Positions 1 through 11,021 of a stretch of DNA of 64,000 nucleotides are shown in pieces; positions within the stretch are counted from its first letter, which is position 1; each line of letters opens with the position of its first letter. Below the pieces are notes generated by a model, which was not told the DNA's origin, searched no databases, and worked only from the letters and a program-made list of their open reading frames with translations. The translations under genes and the position numbers were made by a program. Source of the DNA: Otatea glauca (Eukaryota > Streptophyta > Magnoliopsida > Poales > Poaceae); NCBI GenBank assembly GCA_036346275.1, contig CM070717.1, forward strand, positions 12,459,178-12,523,177, written 5' to 3'.

Positions 1-1013
1 GCGAGGACGCGGTGGAAGAGCTTCTTGTTCTTCGAGAAGTTGCGGTACTTCTTCTCACGTGTCGGGTCACAAACTGGAGGCTTCTTGTTGCGGTTCTTAT
101 TGGTGTCGTCGTTCTTTCCAGAACTGTCGGTGTCATTCTTGCCCTTCTCCAACTTGGGGCAATTCACTCGCATGTGGTTGGTTCCACCACACTCAAAACA
201 GGTGATCATGCCACCTCTTTTTCTCTCCCTCACCCTTTTTTAGGCATGAGAAAATTTGTGAGCTAAAAGAGCAAGCTTATTTTTTGGAAATTTATCCAGT
301 TATTCATCCCTTAGCTCGCAAAGGGAGGAAAGAGAGAAACCAATGGAAGTCTCAGAAGTGGATCCAATGGAATCGGTGACCAAGGCCATCGATTGCGACT
401 TTATCTTACTAGAAACAACGTCGATCTCATGAGTCTTAAGCCAGGAGTAAAGCCCATCAAGAGTCAAGGTCGATAGGTCTATAGTGTCCTTGATGGTGGT
501 CACCTTCATCTCCTAAACCCGAAGATCAAGTGCGGTCAAGAAGTGTCGAGCGTTCTCCGAGTCAGGGTATGTGCAACCAACTGCATGGAGATCACTCAAA
601 ATCTGTGTGAAACAACCAAAGCACTCATGAAGGGTCTCACCAGCGTGCAGTTCCAATTTGTTGTACTCACGCTTGTATTGATCCTGTCTCACCGTCTTGA
701 TCAAAGTGGTGCCCTCATGGTTAGCATCGAGGGTCAACATGATCTCATGAGCAGAACGAAGGTGAGAGATCCTGTCGTACTCACTTTGGCTAAGGCCCTG
801 TATGAGGATGTTCCTTGCCTGAGAATTTACCTCAATGTTAGCCATATTGACGGCCGTGACATTCTCAACAACAGGAACTTCATACGGGAGCTTCACCTTA
901 TGCCATATCAGGAAGCCCTAGGCAATGATGTATGACTCCATAAGTGACTTCTTGAAAGGAAAATCAATTCCAGAAAAGATAGGAGGCTTGATGGAATATT
1001 TATTTGTCGCCAT
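1..1013 (-). pseudogene. Element A gag polyprotein, 5' part, degenerate (Ty1/Copia, Sirevirus-like)
   Basis: Minus-strand capsid/nucleocapsid gene of an LTR retrotransposon; Gag packages element RNA in cytoplasmic particles. The start at 1013 (MATNKYS) matches the gag start of element C at 25844 (MATDKYS). The central UBN2-type gag region lies at 513-896. A CCHC zinc knuckle (CFECGGTNHMRVNC) is encoded near 170-220. The gene is dead: in-frame TAG stops occur around codon 32 and at 510-512, where element C has Gln-like and Trp codons. The window edge cuts it after the knuckle. It sits directly downstream of the primer-binding site and 5' LTR of element A. Homology to element C is clear by eye along the whole length; Sirevirus assignment rests on that match. 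Confidence 0.85.
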
Positions 1014-1053
1014 GGCTCTTGAGACTGGTCAAGATCTATGGAAGAGCAAAACC

Positions 1054-1069
1054 GAGCTTGAATACCAAT
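1054..1069 (-). other. Element A primer-binding site (iMet-tRNA type), decayed
   Basis: Between gag and the LTR start. On the minus strand it reads TTGGTATTCAAGCTC, a mutated form of the TTGGTATCAGAGC seen intact in elements C, D, E and F. It fixes the orientation of element A: the 5' LTR lies to the right. Confidence 0.7.
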
Positions 1070-2079
1070 TGAAGGATTGAGATGGCGATCAGAAGGGGGT
1101 GAATGAATGCAAAATAAAATTTTTCGACACAAAATATCCAACCAAGAACCTCACTTCATTGAACCAAAGTGGACAACACAAAATTTTGGAAAAAATCAGC
1201 AGCGGGTGTCACTACCGCAATTTGGCCCGGTAGTGTCAGATGAACAGTAGCCCAGCACTACCAGGGATACTGTAGAAGTACTGTAGCTGCAGAAATTCAG
1301 CACAAGAATAGTAAAATCAGCACGACTTCGAAATGAAAATTTGGTGAATATTTTGATCGGCTGATCCAAACTCAGTGAAACTTTGTAGACATCTTCTTAT
1401 GGATGACAGGAACCTATTCCAACCTTCAATTGAATAGATTGAATTCAATGTTCTGACCTTTTCCCAATTTGATGAAGAGTGCTCAAGAACGGGTACAAAA
1501 ATAAAAACTTGGCCCTCAGCTAGCTCGTGGGTTCTTGATGATCAAGATGATCCTAGATGGCTTTCCACATGTCATAGCAAGATAGAACACAAGTCAAGAA
1601 CACCAAAAACCCACCTTTTCAAGAATAATCCCCTAGAGAGCAAAAGATTGGTTTCTTTCAAGAAGGAACACAAGAGTTGCCTAGATGATTGGGATATGAT
1701 CCAAAGAAGACTCATCCATCAATCATTCATCCTCGGGCATAAGAAGCACAAGCAAGTAGAAGGATAGGAGGCAAATCCAACTTGCCTGAAAATAAATTGG
1801 AAGAATGTAAAGTGCGGAATTTAAGACAAAAAGTAAATGCGGAATGTAAATTCAGAATTGATAGGAATAGAATTTCATTTTTCGAAGGGAGGTTTACAAA
1901 GCCTCACAACCAAGTCGGCAAAGCTCAAAGGAGCATCAAAACCTCTAAAACCTTCAAGAGGAGGAAGGCTACCCCTACCCCTCTATTTATACTACTCTTG
2001 AGTCATCCTCCACGCTTGGATGAGTTCCTTCTACCCTAAGGATCACCATCAAGGGCTAGGATAGACTCACCCACTCATA

Positions 2080-4375
2080 CATGGTGAAGGATCAAGATGG
2101 CGATCAGAGGGGGGGGTCAATGGTCCCAATTTAAATTTTATCCCCCAAAGAAGATCACAAATGCAATATTTCACCCAAAAAACAAGCCAAAATACTTAGG
2201 TATCAAATGGAGGAAGAAGAATCAGTTTTCACAAATTTCAGCCTGAGGACGGCACTACCCCCATTTAGGAGCGGTACTATCGGTGTTAGCTATAGTAAAA
2301 ACAGGCATATGAAAAGTGATTTCAACACGAGTTCAAAAAGAAAAATTGAAGAATCTTTTGATCCATTGATCCAAACTCAACGAAACTTTGTGAACACCTT
2401 CATATAGATGTCAAGAACCTATTCCAATCGTCGATTGCAAGAATCAACATCAAAGTTTTGACCTTTTTCAAATTTACAGAAGGGTGCACAAGAACGGGTT
2501 CAAGAACGAAATATTGGCTCTAAGCTATCTCGTGGGTTCTTGATGATCGAGATGATCTTAGATGGCTTTCCACATGTCACAGCAAGCTAGAACACAAGAC
2601 AAGAACACACAAAACCCAATCTTCCAAGAATGATCATCTAAAGAGCAAAAGATCAATATCTTGCTAGGAAGAACACAAGATTTGCATAGATGATTGGGAT
2701 ATGGTCTGATGAAGACTCATCCATCAATCATACATCCTCAGCAAAAGATCCAAAAGCATTTAGAAGGAGGGGAGGCAAATCCAACTTGCATGAAAGTAAA
2801 TTGCAAGAATGTAAATTGCTGAATTTAAAGACATAAAGTAAATGCATAAAATAAATTCAGAGATTAGTAAATGAAGTTTTTATTTCTAGAAGGGAGGTTT
2901 ACAAAGCCTCACAACAAAGTGGGAAAAGCTCAAAGGAGCACAAAAACCTCAAAACCTTAAAGAGGAGGAAGGCCACCCCTACCCTCTATTTATACTACTC
3001 TTGAGTCACCCTCCACCCTTGGATGAGTTCCTTCTATCCTAAGGACCACCATCAAGGGCTAAGAATGACTCCCACACACAGCCATACTAACTAGACCTAC
3101 TACTCTATTACCTAGATCGCGATTCGACGGCCCTCCTTGATCCGAGTACCTCTAGTTAGCATCTCATCCGTTCCTTGTTTCCTTGGTTTGCACCGACTCT
3201 ATCTATGATCATCTTCCGGCGATCCTCGACCGTTTGGACCTCTGACGCCCCTCGCCTAGTCGTGATCATCCTTCACCTCACCATGATGTAGTTTCGTGTC
3301 AAATTTGTAAAACTCAATTGGTCCCTTCGGTCAGCAGAGCGGAGGCTTTCCTAAGGAAGACTTTCTTTTCAGAAGGAAGTCTTCCGGAAGTAAGAACAAC
3401 TATAACTCTTTGTTAAAGCAAACAAGTCCTAAAGCAAACCTGTCAATTGGTGGGTGGGTTGGGTGATGTTTAAAGCAAATGTAGCTAGTTTTCATTAACA
3501 GAACAAGAGTAAGACTTCATTGATCGAAGAGGGCTTACTCTTGTTCGGAGTCCGAAAAAGTAGTTTGAGTTTAGTTCTTACTTCCCTAGAAATAGTAGCT
3601 TGAGCCTTCAATTGAGATTGAAGATAGATGGCTCAAGCCTTCCATTCTATTTGGGAAGGGGCTTGGGGGGAAACCCTTTATAACCCCCTCGAACTGAGTC
3701 TTTTTTCATGATTTTAAGAATCATGAAAAGCCAATCCAAAAAAATCAGCGTTTTTTTGGATAGACAAATCTGATCTATACCCTCGTTCCCCCCGAAGGGG
3801 TCCCTCCGGTATAGCATCACGTCGGTCACCATCAAATCAAGGAAACACATCACATAGCAATGTCCAATAATGATATGCAATATAGATCCAATTGCAAAAA
3901 TCAATTCTCATATCGCTCATTAAGTCGGCACAACTGACCACTGAATCGACTTCATCGAGATGCCACCATCGAGTAGGATCCTCACTCGAGTAGTAACTCG
4001 AGCATTGTATTGACTGTATCAAGTGTTCGACCACATGTCAAACTCGATACCATGTCTATTGACCTCAACTCGATACCAAGTCTATCGACCTCATGTCCCA
4101 CTCGATCGATCATGGCACCAAGTCGATAAAATGATATCAAGTAACAATTGGTAAGACTAAGGACTCGAGTTGAGCTAACGGTAGGACGCTCGACCTAGCA
4201 ACATTTCTACTAGATAATTATCAACTACCAATCTACTCGAGTTGATCGTGACAAATACAACTCAAATTGCTTCATTTTGAAAATCCAATTCACATCAAAC
4301 TCCAGCACTTAATGCTAAACACAGTGAATTACTCATCACCATCAAGGATAGACCTCCACATGGTCTTTCACATGG
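2080..4375 (-). mobile_element. Solo Copia LTR (2085-4370) nested in the element A LTR
   Basis: An LTR of the same family as that of A, bounded by TGAAGGATC and GGTCTTTCA and flanked by a perfect 5-bp duplication CATGG (2080-2084 and 4371-4375). No internal region is present, so this is a solo LTR left by LTR-LTR recombination. About 1.77 kb is LTR; the rest is a ~520 bp foreign insert (3293-3812). In the variable slot where other copies carry GGTAGTGCCG repeats, this one carries many ACTCGAG/ACTCGATA-like repeats at 3925-4255. Confidence 0.88.
3293..3812. other. Non-LTR insert rich in perfect stem-loops, possibly organelle-derived
   Basis: Alignment with sister LTRs breaks off after CATGATGTAG (about 3292) and resumes at CACGTCG (about 3813). 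The insert is unrelated to the LTR. It contains at least six inverted repeats in ~500 bp: 3355-3362/3378-3385, 3501-3513/3534-3546 (13-bp arms), 3598-3606/3630-3638, 3703-3713/3719-3729, 3734-3744/3751-3761 and 3775-3781/3808-3814. Composition and style resemble plant mitochondrial intergenic DNA; that is my impression only. Chloroplast DNA or an unknown small element are alternatives. No convincing ORF is present. Confidence 0.55.
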
Positions 4376-5050
4376 GCTAACCCGAAACCCAACAACAAAA
4401 TGGGTTTTGCACACTTTTCAAAATAAACTAACTAGACCCGCTACTCTATCTTCTAGACCACGATCCAACGGCATTCCTTGATCCAAGTAGCGACAAGTTA
4501 GCATCTCATCATTCCTTGCCTTCTAAATTCACAATGACTCCATCTCTGATCATTCTCCGGCGATCCTCGACCGTTTGGACCTCTGGCGCCCCTCGCCTAG
4601 TCCCGTTTATCCCTTGCCTCATCATGACCTAGCACTGTCGTCTTGCAACCATAAAAAACAAGGAAACACATCACATAGCATTGCCCCAAAAGATATGAAA
4701 TAAGTCTTACGCAAATTCAAAATTGAAAATTTGATTTAACTCATAAGGTCGACAGTAAGGCCCCATGAGGTCGGTAGTGCCGATTCCAACATGGCTGGTA
4801 GTGCCGCTCACACTCAGCCCCATTGAAGACACTCTCTATAAAAATACTACCGCTCGCCTCATCCGGTACTACCACCCCCTGGCTGGCAATACCGCCCTCC
4901 TAAGGCCAGTAGTGCCACTCCTAGTAGTCACAACTCAAATTGCTTCAATTTGAAAATCTAATTCAAATCAAATTCAAACTCAAGCACAACATGCTCAAAC
5001 ACTATCAATAACTCATCACCAACAAGGATAGATCTCCACATGGTCTTTCA

Positions 5051-5596
5051 GCAGTGAAGCGCATCTTCAGGTATCATCGAGCTACCACTGATTATGGCAT
5101 TTGGTACTCTTCTTTTTCTTGTCAGAGCCTTTTCCGATGCAGACTTTGTTGGCTGTAGGATAGATAGGAAGAGAACTTCTGGTACTTGCCAATTCATTGG
5201 CACTTCTCTTGTTTCTCGGTCATCTCCGAAACAGTCCAGAGTTGCACAGTCCACTATAGAAGTCGAGTATGTTGTAGCCGCTAGTTTCTGTAGTTAGGTG
5301 ATTTGGATGAGATCGACCTTGCGGGATTATGTGTTAAACAACGATAGTGTTCCACTCTTTTGTGATAACACTTCTGCAATTTGCATTTTCAAAAAGCGAG
5401 TGCAGCATTCTCGGCCAAGCATATAGACATTATATATCACTTCCTTAGAGACCATGTGGAGAATGGTGATATTGAGCTTTATTTTGTAGAGAGTGACTAC
5501 TAGATTGCCGATATCTTCACCAAGCCTTTGGATAGCTCTAGGTTTGTAGCCTTGGGGAGTGAGCTTGGGTTCGTGTACCTTTACAGCATCTCTTGA
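5051..5596 (+). pseudogene. Element B RNase H, 3' end of pol, degenerate (Ty1/Copia)
   Basis: Plus-strand remnant of the Copia RNase H domain, which removes the RNA strand during reverse transcription. It contains AFSDADFVGCRIDRKRTSG, QSTIEVEYVVAAS and WMRSTLRDY, colinear with element C on the other strand (19897-20420). Stops and frameshifts follow ICIFKKRVQHS. The homologous stop TGA lies at 5594-5596, followed at once by a G-rich tract as in element C. The domain is cut at 5051 by the LTR of element A; the rest of pol, gag and the 5' LTR of B must lie beyond A, left of the window. Confidence 0.85.
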
Positions 5597-7447
5597 TGGG
5601 GAGTTGGTTTGTATATTATGTATTATATATGCTTTCTTCCAATATTTTCCTTTTTCTACATCTTATGGGTGTTTTTGGGCTTGTTCCTAGTTTTGATGGT
5701 TCACTTCACTTAGACATCTGGCAGCTTTGCATGGATCTCTCGTCTTATACTTTAGGTTGCTATCATGCATAATTAGTTGTTCTCTCTTCTCTATAGGTTG
5801 AGCTCCCTCATACTCTTTTAAGTCTAGTAGGTGTTGGGCCTCCTAGGTAGACAGGGTCTATGTGCACTCCTTAGCTTGAGATCTGGAGTCGCTTCCCTAT
5901 GTTAGTCATTAGGGAAGATGAGAGCGAGTCTGAGCTGTAGTGTTCTCTACTATATTTTCTATGCTCTATAGCCACCAAGTTTGCAATTTCTTGACTTCTC
6001 CTCATTCTATGTTTCTAGTTTCTATTGAGTACATTTGGATTTTCCTTGAGATTAATTTTGCTAATAACTCAAATTAAACCAGATTTATGCTTAAAATTGA
6101 TTCACTTTTGAGGAGGAGTTTGAGAACCTGTTCATGCATTCCATATAGTCTTCATTTTCTATTTTTATGAGCTTTGTCTATTATGCAAATGAGCTATTAT
6201 TCATGCTATGCACCTTGCTATTTTTCTTGGCGAACATTGCTAGCTTAGATATGTCCAAGTTCATTTTTCTTCATCGTTCTAAGCTTGCTAAAAATGAAAA
6301 ATGAACTTTAATGAAAACTTGATGAAACTTGTAGATTTTACTTGCTCACTTTCCTCACTAGGTGTATTTGCCATGATTTGAGAAATCTTGGATTTTTAAT
6401 AAAGTCCCTATAGCAACTGGGGTAAAGCTAGGTTGATCCATACTAGAGTCCTTCAAATGCTCTTAACTCTAAATGATAATATGGCAAAAATATTGACTCT
6501 TGTGTGCAAATTGATCGCAACACTTTACATTTTCGAGACTGCTTTCCATTGCACTTGGGAAGAATTTAAAATGTATCGTGTATGACCGAGACCACTCTTC
6601 TAAGAGTTACTGCTAAGATGGTCGATGATGGCTTGAGTCAATAACACTTGAAAAATGCAAATAATAAAAAAACATAAGTGGGTAAAGAATGTAAATAATT
6701 TCAAACATTTGCAACCCACTATGTGGATTGAAATCTTGACGCAAAATTTTTCATTGTAGATGATTGAGCACGAAGGACCTTGTATGCACATCTAGCTTTC
6801 CCAAAGTGTTGAGTAGGTTGAACTCTAGGTTTTTCATTTGACCTTTCGAATGGCCTTGCTTCTAGTTTGGAAACTATGCTAAATGTTGATCTTGTTAAAT
6901 CATGCAAATATGACATAGTCTTCTTTGTGCTTGCTAGCAAAATTGACATTTGCACTTGGACATGTATTAGTTTAGCATAATCTGAACTTGAGTAGCTTGG
7001 TGTCATCTTTTGTATATGTGATCACTTGGAATATTCTCAAAACTCTTTTAGGATGCGTTTCATGCATACATACGAAAAGGGGGAGAATACCTTCTTGATG
7101 CCTATATTATGAAAAGGGGGAGAAATTGTAGGAAATACATCATTAACAACTTAAAAATGTGAATGCATCTTGATTCTTACGATCATGGAAAAATCTTGCT
7201 AATTCTTCAGAATCATAAGCATAATTGAGCTTTTGTGAGTTTCTATTGGACTTTTAGAGCTTACAGGGAAAACTTGCTCTTTCTTTGGATTTGCTCTAAA
7301 ATTCTTCTTGCCAACTTGGTCGTGATCTCATTTTCTATTTCACTGGACCAAGTTTGGCTTTGCATTAAAAATGCTTTCTTCTTTTATTTCAAACTCAAAT
7401 TTTAAGCCTTTTGGGTGTTTGTCAATACACTCATAAAAGGGGGAGAT
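5597..7447 (+). other. Element B long 3' noncoding region with repeated polypurine tracts
   Basis: A 1.85 kb AT-rich stretch between the RNase H stop and the 3' LTR with no supportable ORF. It is the same length as the corresponding region of element C (18053-19896) and colinear with it. Polypurine tracts occur at about 5596-5605 (GATGGGGAG), 7074-7086 (GAAAAGGGGGAGA), 7111-7124 (GAAAAGGGGGAGAA) and 7434-7447 (TAAAAGGGGGAGAT). The last abuts the LTR and is the plus-strand primer site. Repeated tracts upstream of the 3' LTR are a known Sirevirus trait. Confidence 0.8.
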
Positions 7448-9059
7448 TGAAAGACCATGTGGAGGAGGTCTATCCTTGATGGTGATGAGTTATTGACTGC
7501 GTTTAAGCGTAAGGTGTTTGAGTTTGAGGATGATTTGGGCTTTATTTTGAAATTTGAAGCAATTTGTTTACTATCTAGAATTTGCGGTGCTATCGGCCCA
7601 TGGGCGGTAGCACCGGCCCTAGGGGCTGTGTAATTTTTCCAGAGAGGGGATTTTAGGGGTGCAGTTCTACCGGCCCAGAGGGTGGTAGCACCGACTTTTT
7701 GAGCAAGTTTTGAGTTTGAATTTTGATTTTTGATGTGATTCATTGCATATCTTTTTGGGCAATTCTATGTGATTTATTTCCTTGTTTTCGATGGTTGTAG
7801 GACATTGGTACTCGATCATGGTGAGGCGAAGGAGGACCGGGACTAATTGAGGTGTGCCAAAGTTCCAGATAGTCGAGGATCGCCAAAAGATGATCCAAGA
7901 CGGAGTCGTTGCAAACTTAGAAGACAAGGAATGGATAACATGCTAATTAGGAGCTACTCGGATCAAGGAGGGCCATCGGATCGTGGTCTAGAAGATAGAG
8001 TAGCGGGTCTAGTTAGTATGCTTTGAAAAGCTTACGAAGCACGGTTTGTTGTTGGTTTAGGGTTAGCCCAAGGCTGTGTGAGTGAGTCAGTCCTAGCTGT
8101 TGATGGTGTTCCCTAGGGTTGAAGGAACTCATCCAAGGGTGGAGGATGCCTCAAGAGTAGTATAAATAGAGGGGTAGGGGTAGCCTTCCTCTCTTGAAGG
8201 TTTTAGTAGTTTTGATGCTCTGTTGAGCTTTACCCACCTTGTTGTGAGGCTTTGTAAACTTCCCTTCCAGAAATGCAAATCATTTTCTCTTATGCTTGAG
8301 TTTACTTTACGCATTTACTTTATGTCTTAAATTCAGCATTGATATTCTGCAATTTACTTTCATGCAAGTTGGATTTTCCTCCCCTCCTTCTACTTGCTTA
8401 TGCTTCTTGTGTCGAGGATGAATGATTGATGGATGAATCTTTTTCAAATCATATCCCAGTCATCTAGGCAATTCATGAGTTTTTCTTTGTTGGAAACCGA
8501 TCTTTTTGTTCTTGAGTGATTCATTCCACTAGATCAGGTTTGTGAATATTTTCTCTTGTGTTCTTGCTTGTTTTGATGTGTGGGAGGTCATCCACGACCA
8601 TCCTGATCAACAAATCCCCAAGTGCAAGTGCAAGATCAAGTTTTTGGTTTTTTTTATCAAACTTGGTGCATTCTTCCTTCAGTTGAAAAAAGGTCAGAAC
8701 TTTGATGTCAATCCTTTGGATTGAAGGTTGGAATAAGTTACTATCCTCCATATGAAGTTGCATGCAAAGTTCATAAGTTTTAGAATAGGCGATCAAAAGT
8801 TACATCAAATTGCCTTTTGAAGTTCATGCAGTGTTATTGTCTATTCATCCGGGGCTGGTACTACCACCCTTAGAGCGGTAGCACCACCCTCCGGTGCTAC
8901 CGTCCTTCCAGTGGTAGCACCAGCCAGTCTGGTCACTCCTTGCTTCTTTTGGTTGATTTCTTGATTATTTCAAGTTGGGCTTTGGTTGGATCTTTTGTGT
9001 GGGGGAAATATTAATTTGGGATCATTCACCCCTACTCTGATCACCATCTCAGTCCTTCA
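7448..9059 (+). mobile_element. 3' LTR of element B
   Basis: Begins TGAAAGACCATGTGG directly after a polypurine tract and ends CATCTCAGTCCTTCA, 1612 bp, in the orientation opposite to the LTRs of A and C. The right flank TCAAC (9060-9064) is the visible copy of its target duplication. GGTAGCACCG-type short repeats lie at 7585-7700 and 8845-8925. Predicted ORFs inside it are chance readings. Confidence 0.88.
8161..8170 (+). promoter_or_regulatory. TATA box of the element B LTR
   Basis: TATAAATAGA, in the middle of the LTR and conserved in the other Sirevirus-like LTRs here, consistent with the U3 promoter. Transcription start not determined. Confidence 0.65.
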
Positions 9060-10828
9060 TCAACCTTCGTATGAATTTTATCATCCGATGGTGTATGCCA
9101 GGCAGTTGGGTTTCGAGCAAGTTCCCCCACACTTTCAACTTCTCGATCGGCTTCAACCAAGGCAGCGAGTCCATAATGCAGCAACATCTAGCATTGTCCT
9201 GAATATAGCCGATAATCTCCAAATTGAAGATTTGCCACATTTCCTCTTAAACACTCGTCGGGCAGGCTATTTTTCTTCGTGATGATCGGTCATTGCTGTA
9301 GCTCTATACTCAGGGAAGACTCCGTCGGCCATTATCATTGAATTCTTCCTAGATCTTCCTGAGCCGATGGTAGTTACTAACAATAGTGATTCTAGCGACG
9401 AGGCTAGTTCATCAGGATACACTAACACAAGTCTTGTAAATATTACCGGCGAGGCATCGGCTAAAGTAGACTTTCCTGTAATTTCAACTTTCAATTATTT
9501 GAACCACTTTTGATCGGCTTTTCTCCTTATTTTCAGACAAAGGCAGTTGAAAAGAAGGCAGCGATAGGCCCATCGAGTAGTAGCCAACCCAGCAAATGGC
9601 CACGCCAATTGACTAGCCTCTCTGGGTACATGTCTGGTACACTCGGTATTCAATCTTCTTCTCTATAGGACATAGAGAAGCAGCAGCCAAGTAAGTATAT
9701 AATGATTATATAATGATTGGTTTAGCAACCGTTACTTCCCCAAAGTCTTCTCATACACTAACGTCTATAGCCAATTGTTGTTTGTTAGCGAAGAAACGCG
9801 CCAAGTTCGCTAGCAGGGGCCCTAAGCCCAAGGAGCAATCTGTAAAGAGCTCCCCTCGGGCATCGGCTACCGACAAGGTACATTATCTTTACAAAGTTTT
9901 TGTGCGAATTATACATTTACACTGGCTTAACTTATTCTTGAATTATTTTGTAGCCTAAACCAACATCGTTGGTACATGTGGCTAGTGTTCTAGCCAAGCT
10001 CACAACCACGGTCTCGGAGCTACCGCCACCATCATCACAGCCGATGCCACCAGCCCCCGTAGCAACCCCCGCCCTCGCATCATCCGATATAGCCGAGTCC
10101 TTGCTCGGCTTCACTCTATCTGATCTAGACGATCAGGAGTGGTCACTATGAATAACTATCTTGAAGAAGTACGACGCATTCCTAAAGTATATAAGAATGC
10201 ATCAGCTATGATCACATCGACCCCCGGAATGCAGGAGAAGCTGAGCAAGCTTTTTGATCTAGTGATGAGCCCATTGACTTAGCCGGTCAACAACACCTTG
10301 CCCCTTTGTGAAGCCGTGCCTGCAATCGAAGCCGACCTCCCTCCAGAGACAATAGCAATGCTCCTAAACGTCTATCACCTAGAAAGCCATAAGGTAGAGG
10401 TTGACGCTGCCAAGTCCAAGATCGCCCTAAGGGAAGCCCAAGAAGCCGACCAAAAGCTCCTGGATAAGATGGTGGCTGATACCAAGGACAAGAAGCACAA
10501 GTTCGATGCTTATGCCAAGGCCTTGAAAATTAACAAGGAATCGGTCCTGAAGCTCGAATCGACAAAGAAGCTTCTTTAAGAAGAACTTGCCAAACATAAC
10601 AAGCAAATATCCGATGGTCAACAGCTGGTGTCTGAATCAGGCTTGACTATTAAGGACCAGAAGCTCGAGCTTGCCTTGGCTATGGAAGGAGTCAAGAAAT
10701 AGTCAGCTATGATCACCCCCGTACCTGGAAGCACTGAAGCTGATAACAAAATTTTGGATGGGGTGCAGGAGACGATCTCCAAGGCTGTGACTGCTCTTGA
10801 TGCCACCATCCCAAGTTCTGGCCTTTGA
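9060..10828 (+). pseudogene. Antisense ORF of a Tat-like Gypsy element (plant-mobile-domain-like and coiled-coil segments), spliced, degenerate
   Basis: A decayed multi-exon gene. Exon 1 (from 9060, cut by element B) encodes YHPMVYARQLGFEQVPPHF, which resembles the end of plant mobile domains. Acidic/serine-rich text follows to about 9513. Splice-like borders: acceptor TTATTTTCAG at about 9535, donor GTAAGT near 9690, acceptor TCTATAG near 9769, donor GTACATT after ASATDK at about 9877, acceptor TTTTGTAG near 9953. The later part has a proline-rich stretch, then a Lys/Glu-rich probable coiled coil (10298-10690) broken by stops. The stop is at about 10828. It faces the Gypsy integrase on the other strand 190 bp away, the layout known for Tat-lineage antisense ORFs. 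Function unknown; the domain call is tentative. Confidence 0.55.
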
Positions 10829-11021
10829 ATAAACTTATTCTTTGTAACGGGGGTGCCTTTCCAAACAATGAATGTTTTGTAATGCTTGTTACAATATTTA
10901 ACATTTCGTAACTCAAAATCGGCTATTTAACCGATTATTTATTCAAGCTTTTGTTTTTAAGTGTAATGTATGTAATCGACTTTACTTCATTTCAAACTTA
11001 GCCAGAATTAACCGTAACGAG

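Larger units (their letters stand above)
1070..5050 (-). mobile_element. 5' LTR of element A, interrupted by a solo LTR
   Basis: Starts TGAAGGATTGAG next to the primer-binding site and ends CATGGTCTTTCA. The LTR sequence is 1070-2084 plus about 4376-5050, roughly 1.69 kb after removing the nested solo LTR and its duplicated CATGG. A TATA-like box (minus strand TATAAATAGAG) lies at 1984-1991. GGTAGTGCCG-type short repeats cluster at 1195-1275 and 4745-4930. Immediately right of 5050 the plus-strand RNase H of element B begins abruptly, so A inserted into B. The matching duplication (GCAGT expected) lies outside the window. Confidence 0.85.

Noticed and set aside
5094..5297. 67-codon ORF as an independent gene
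   Set aside because: It is a piece of the element B RNase H domain, continuous with homology on both sides.
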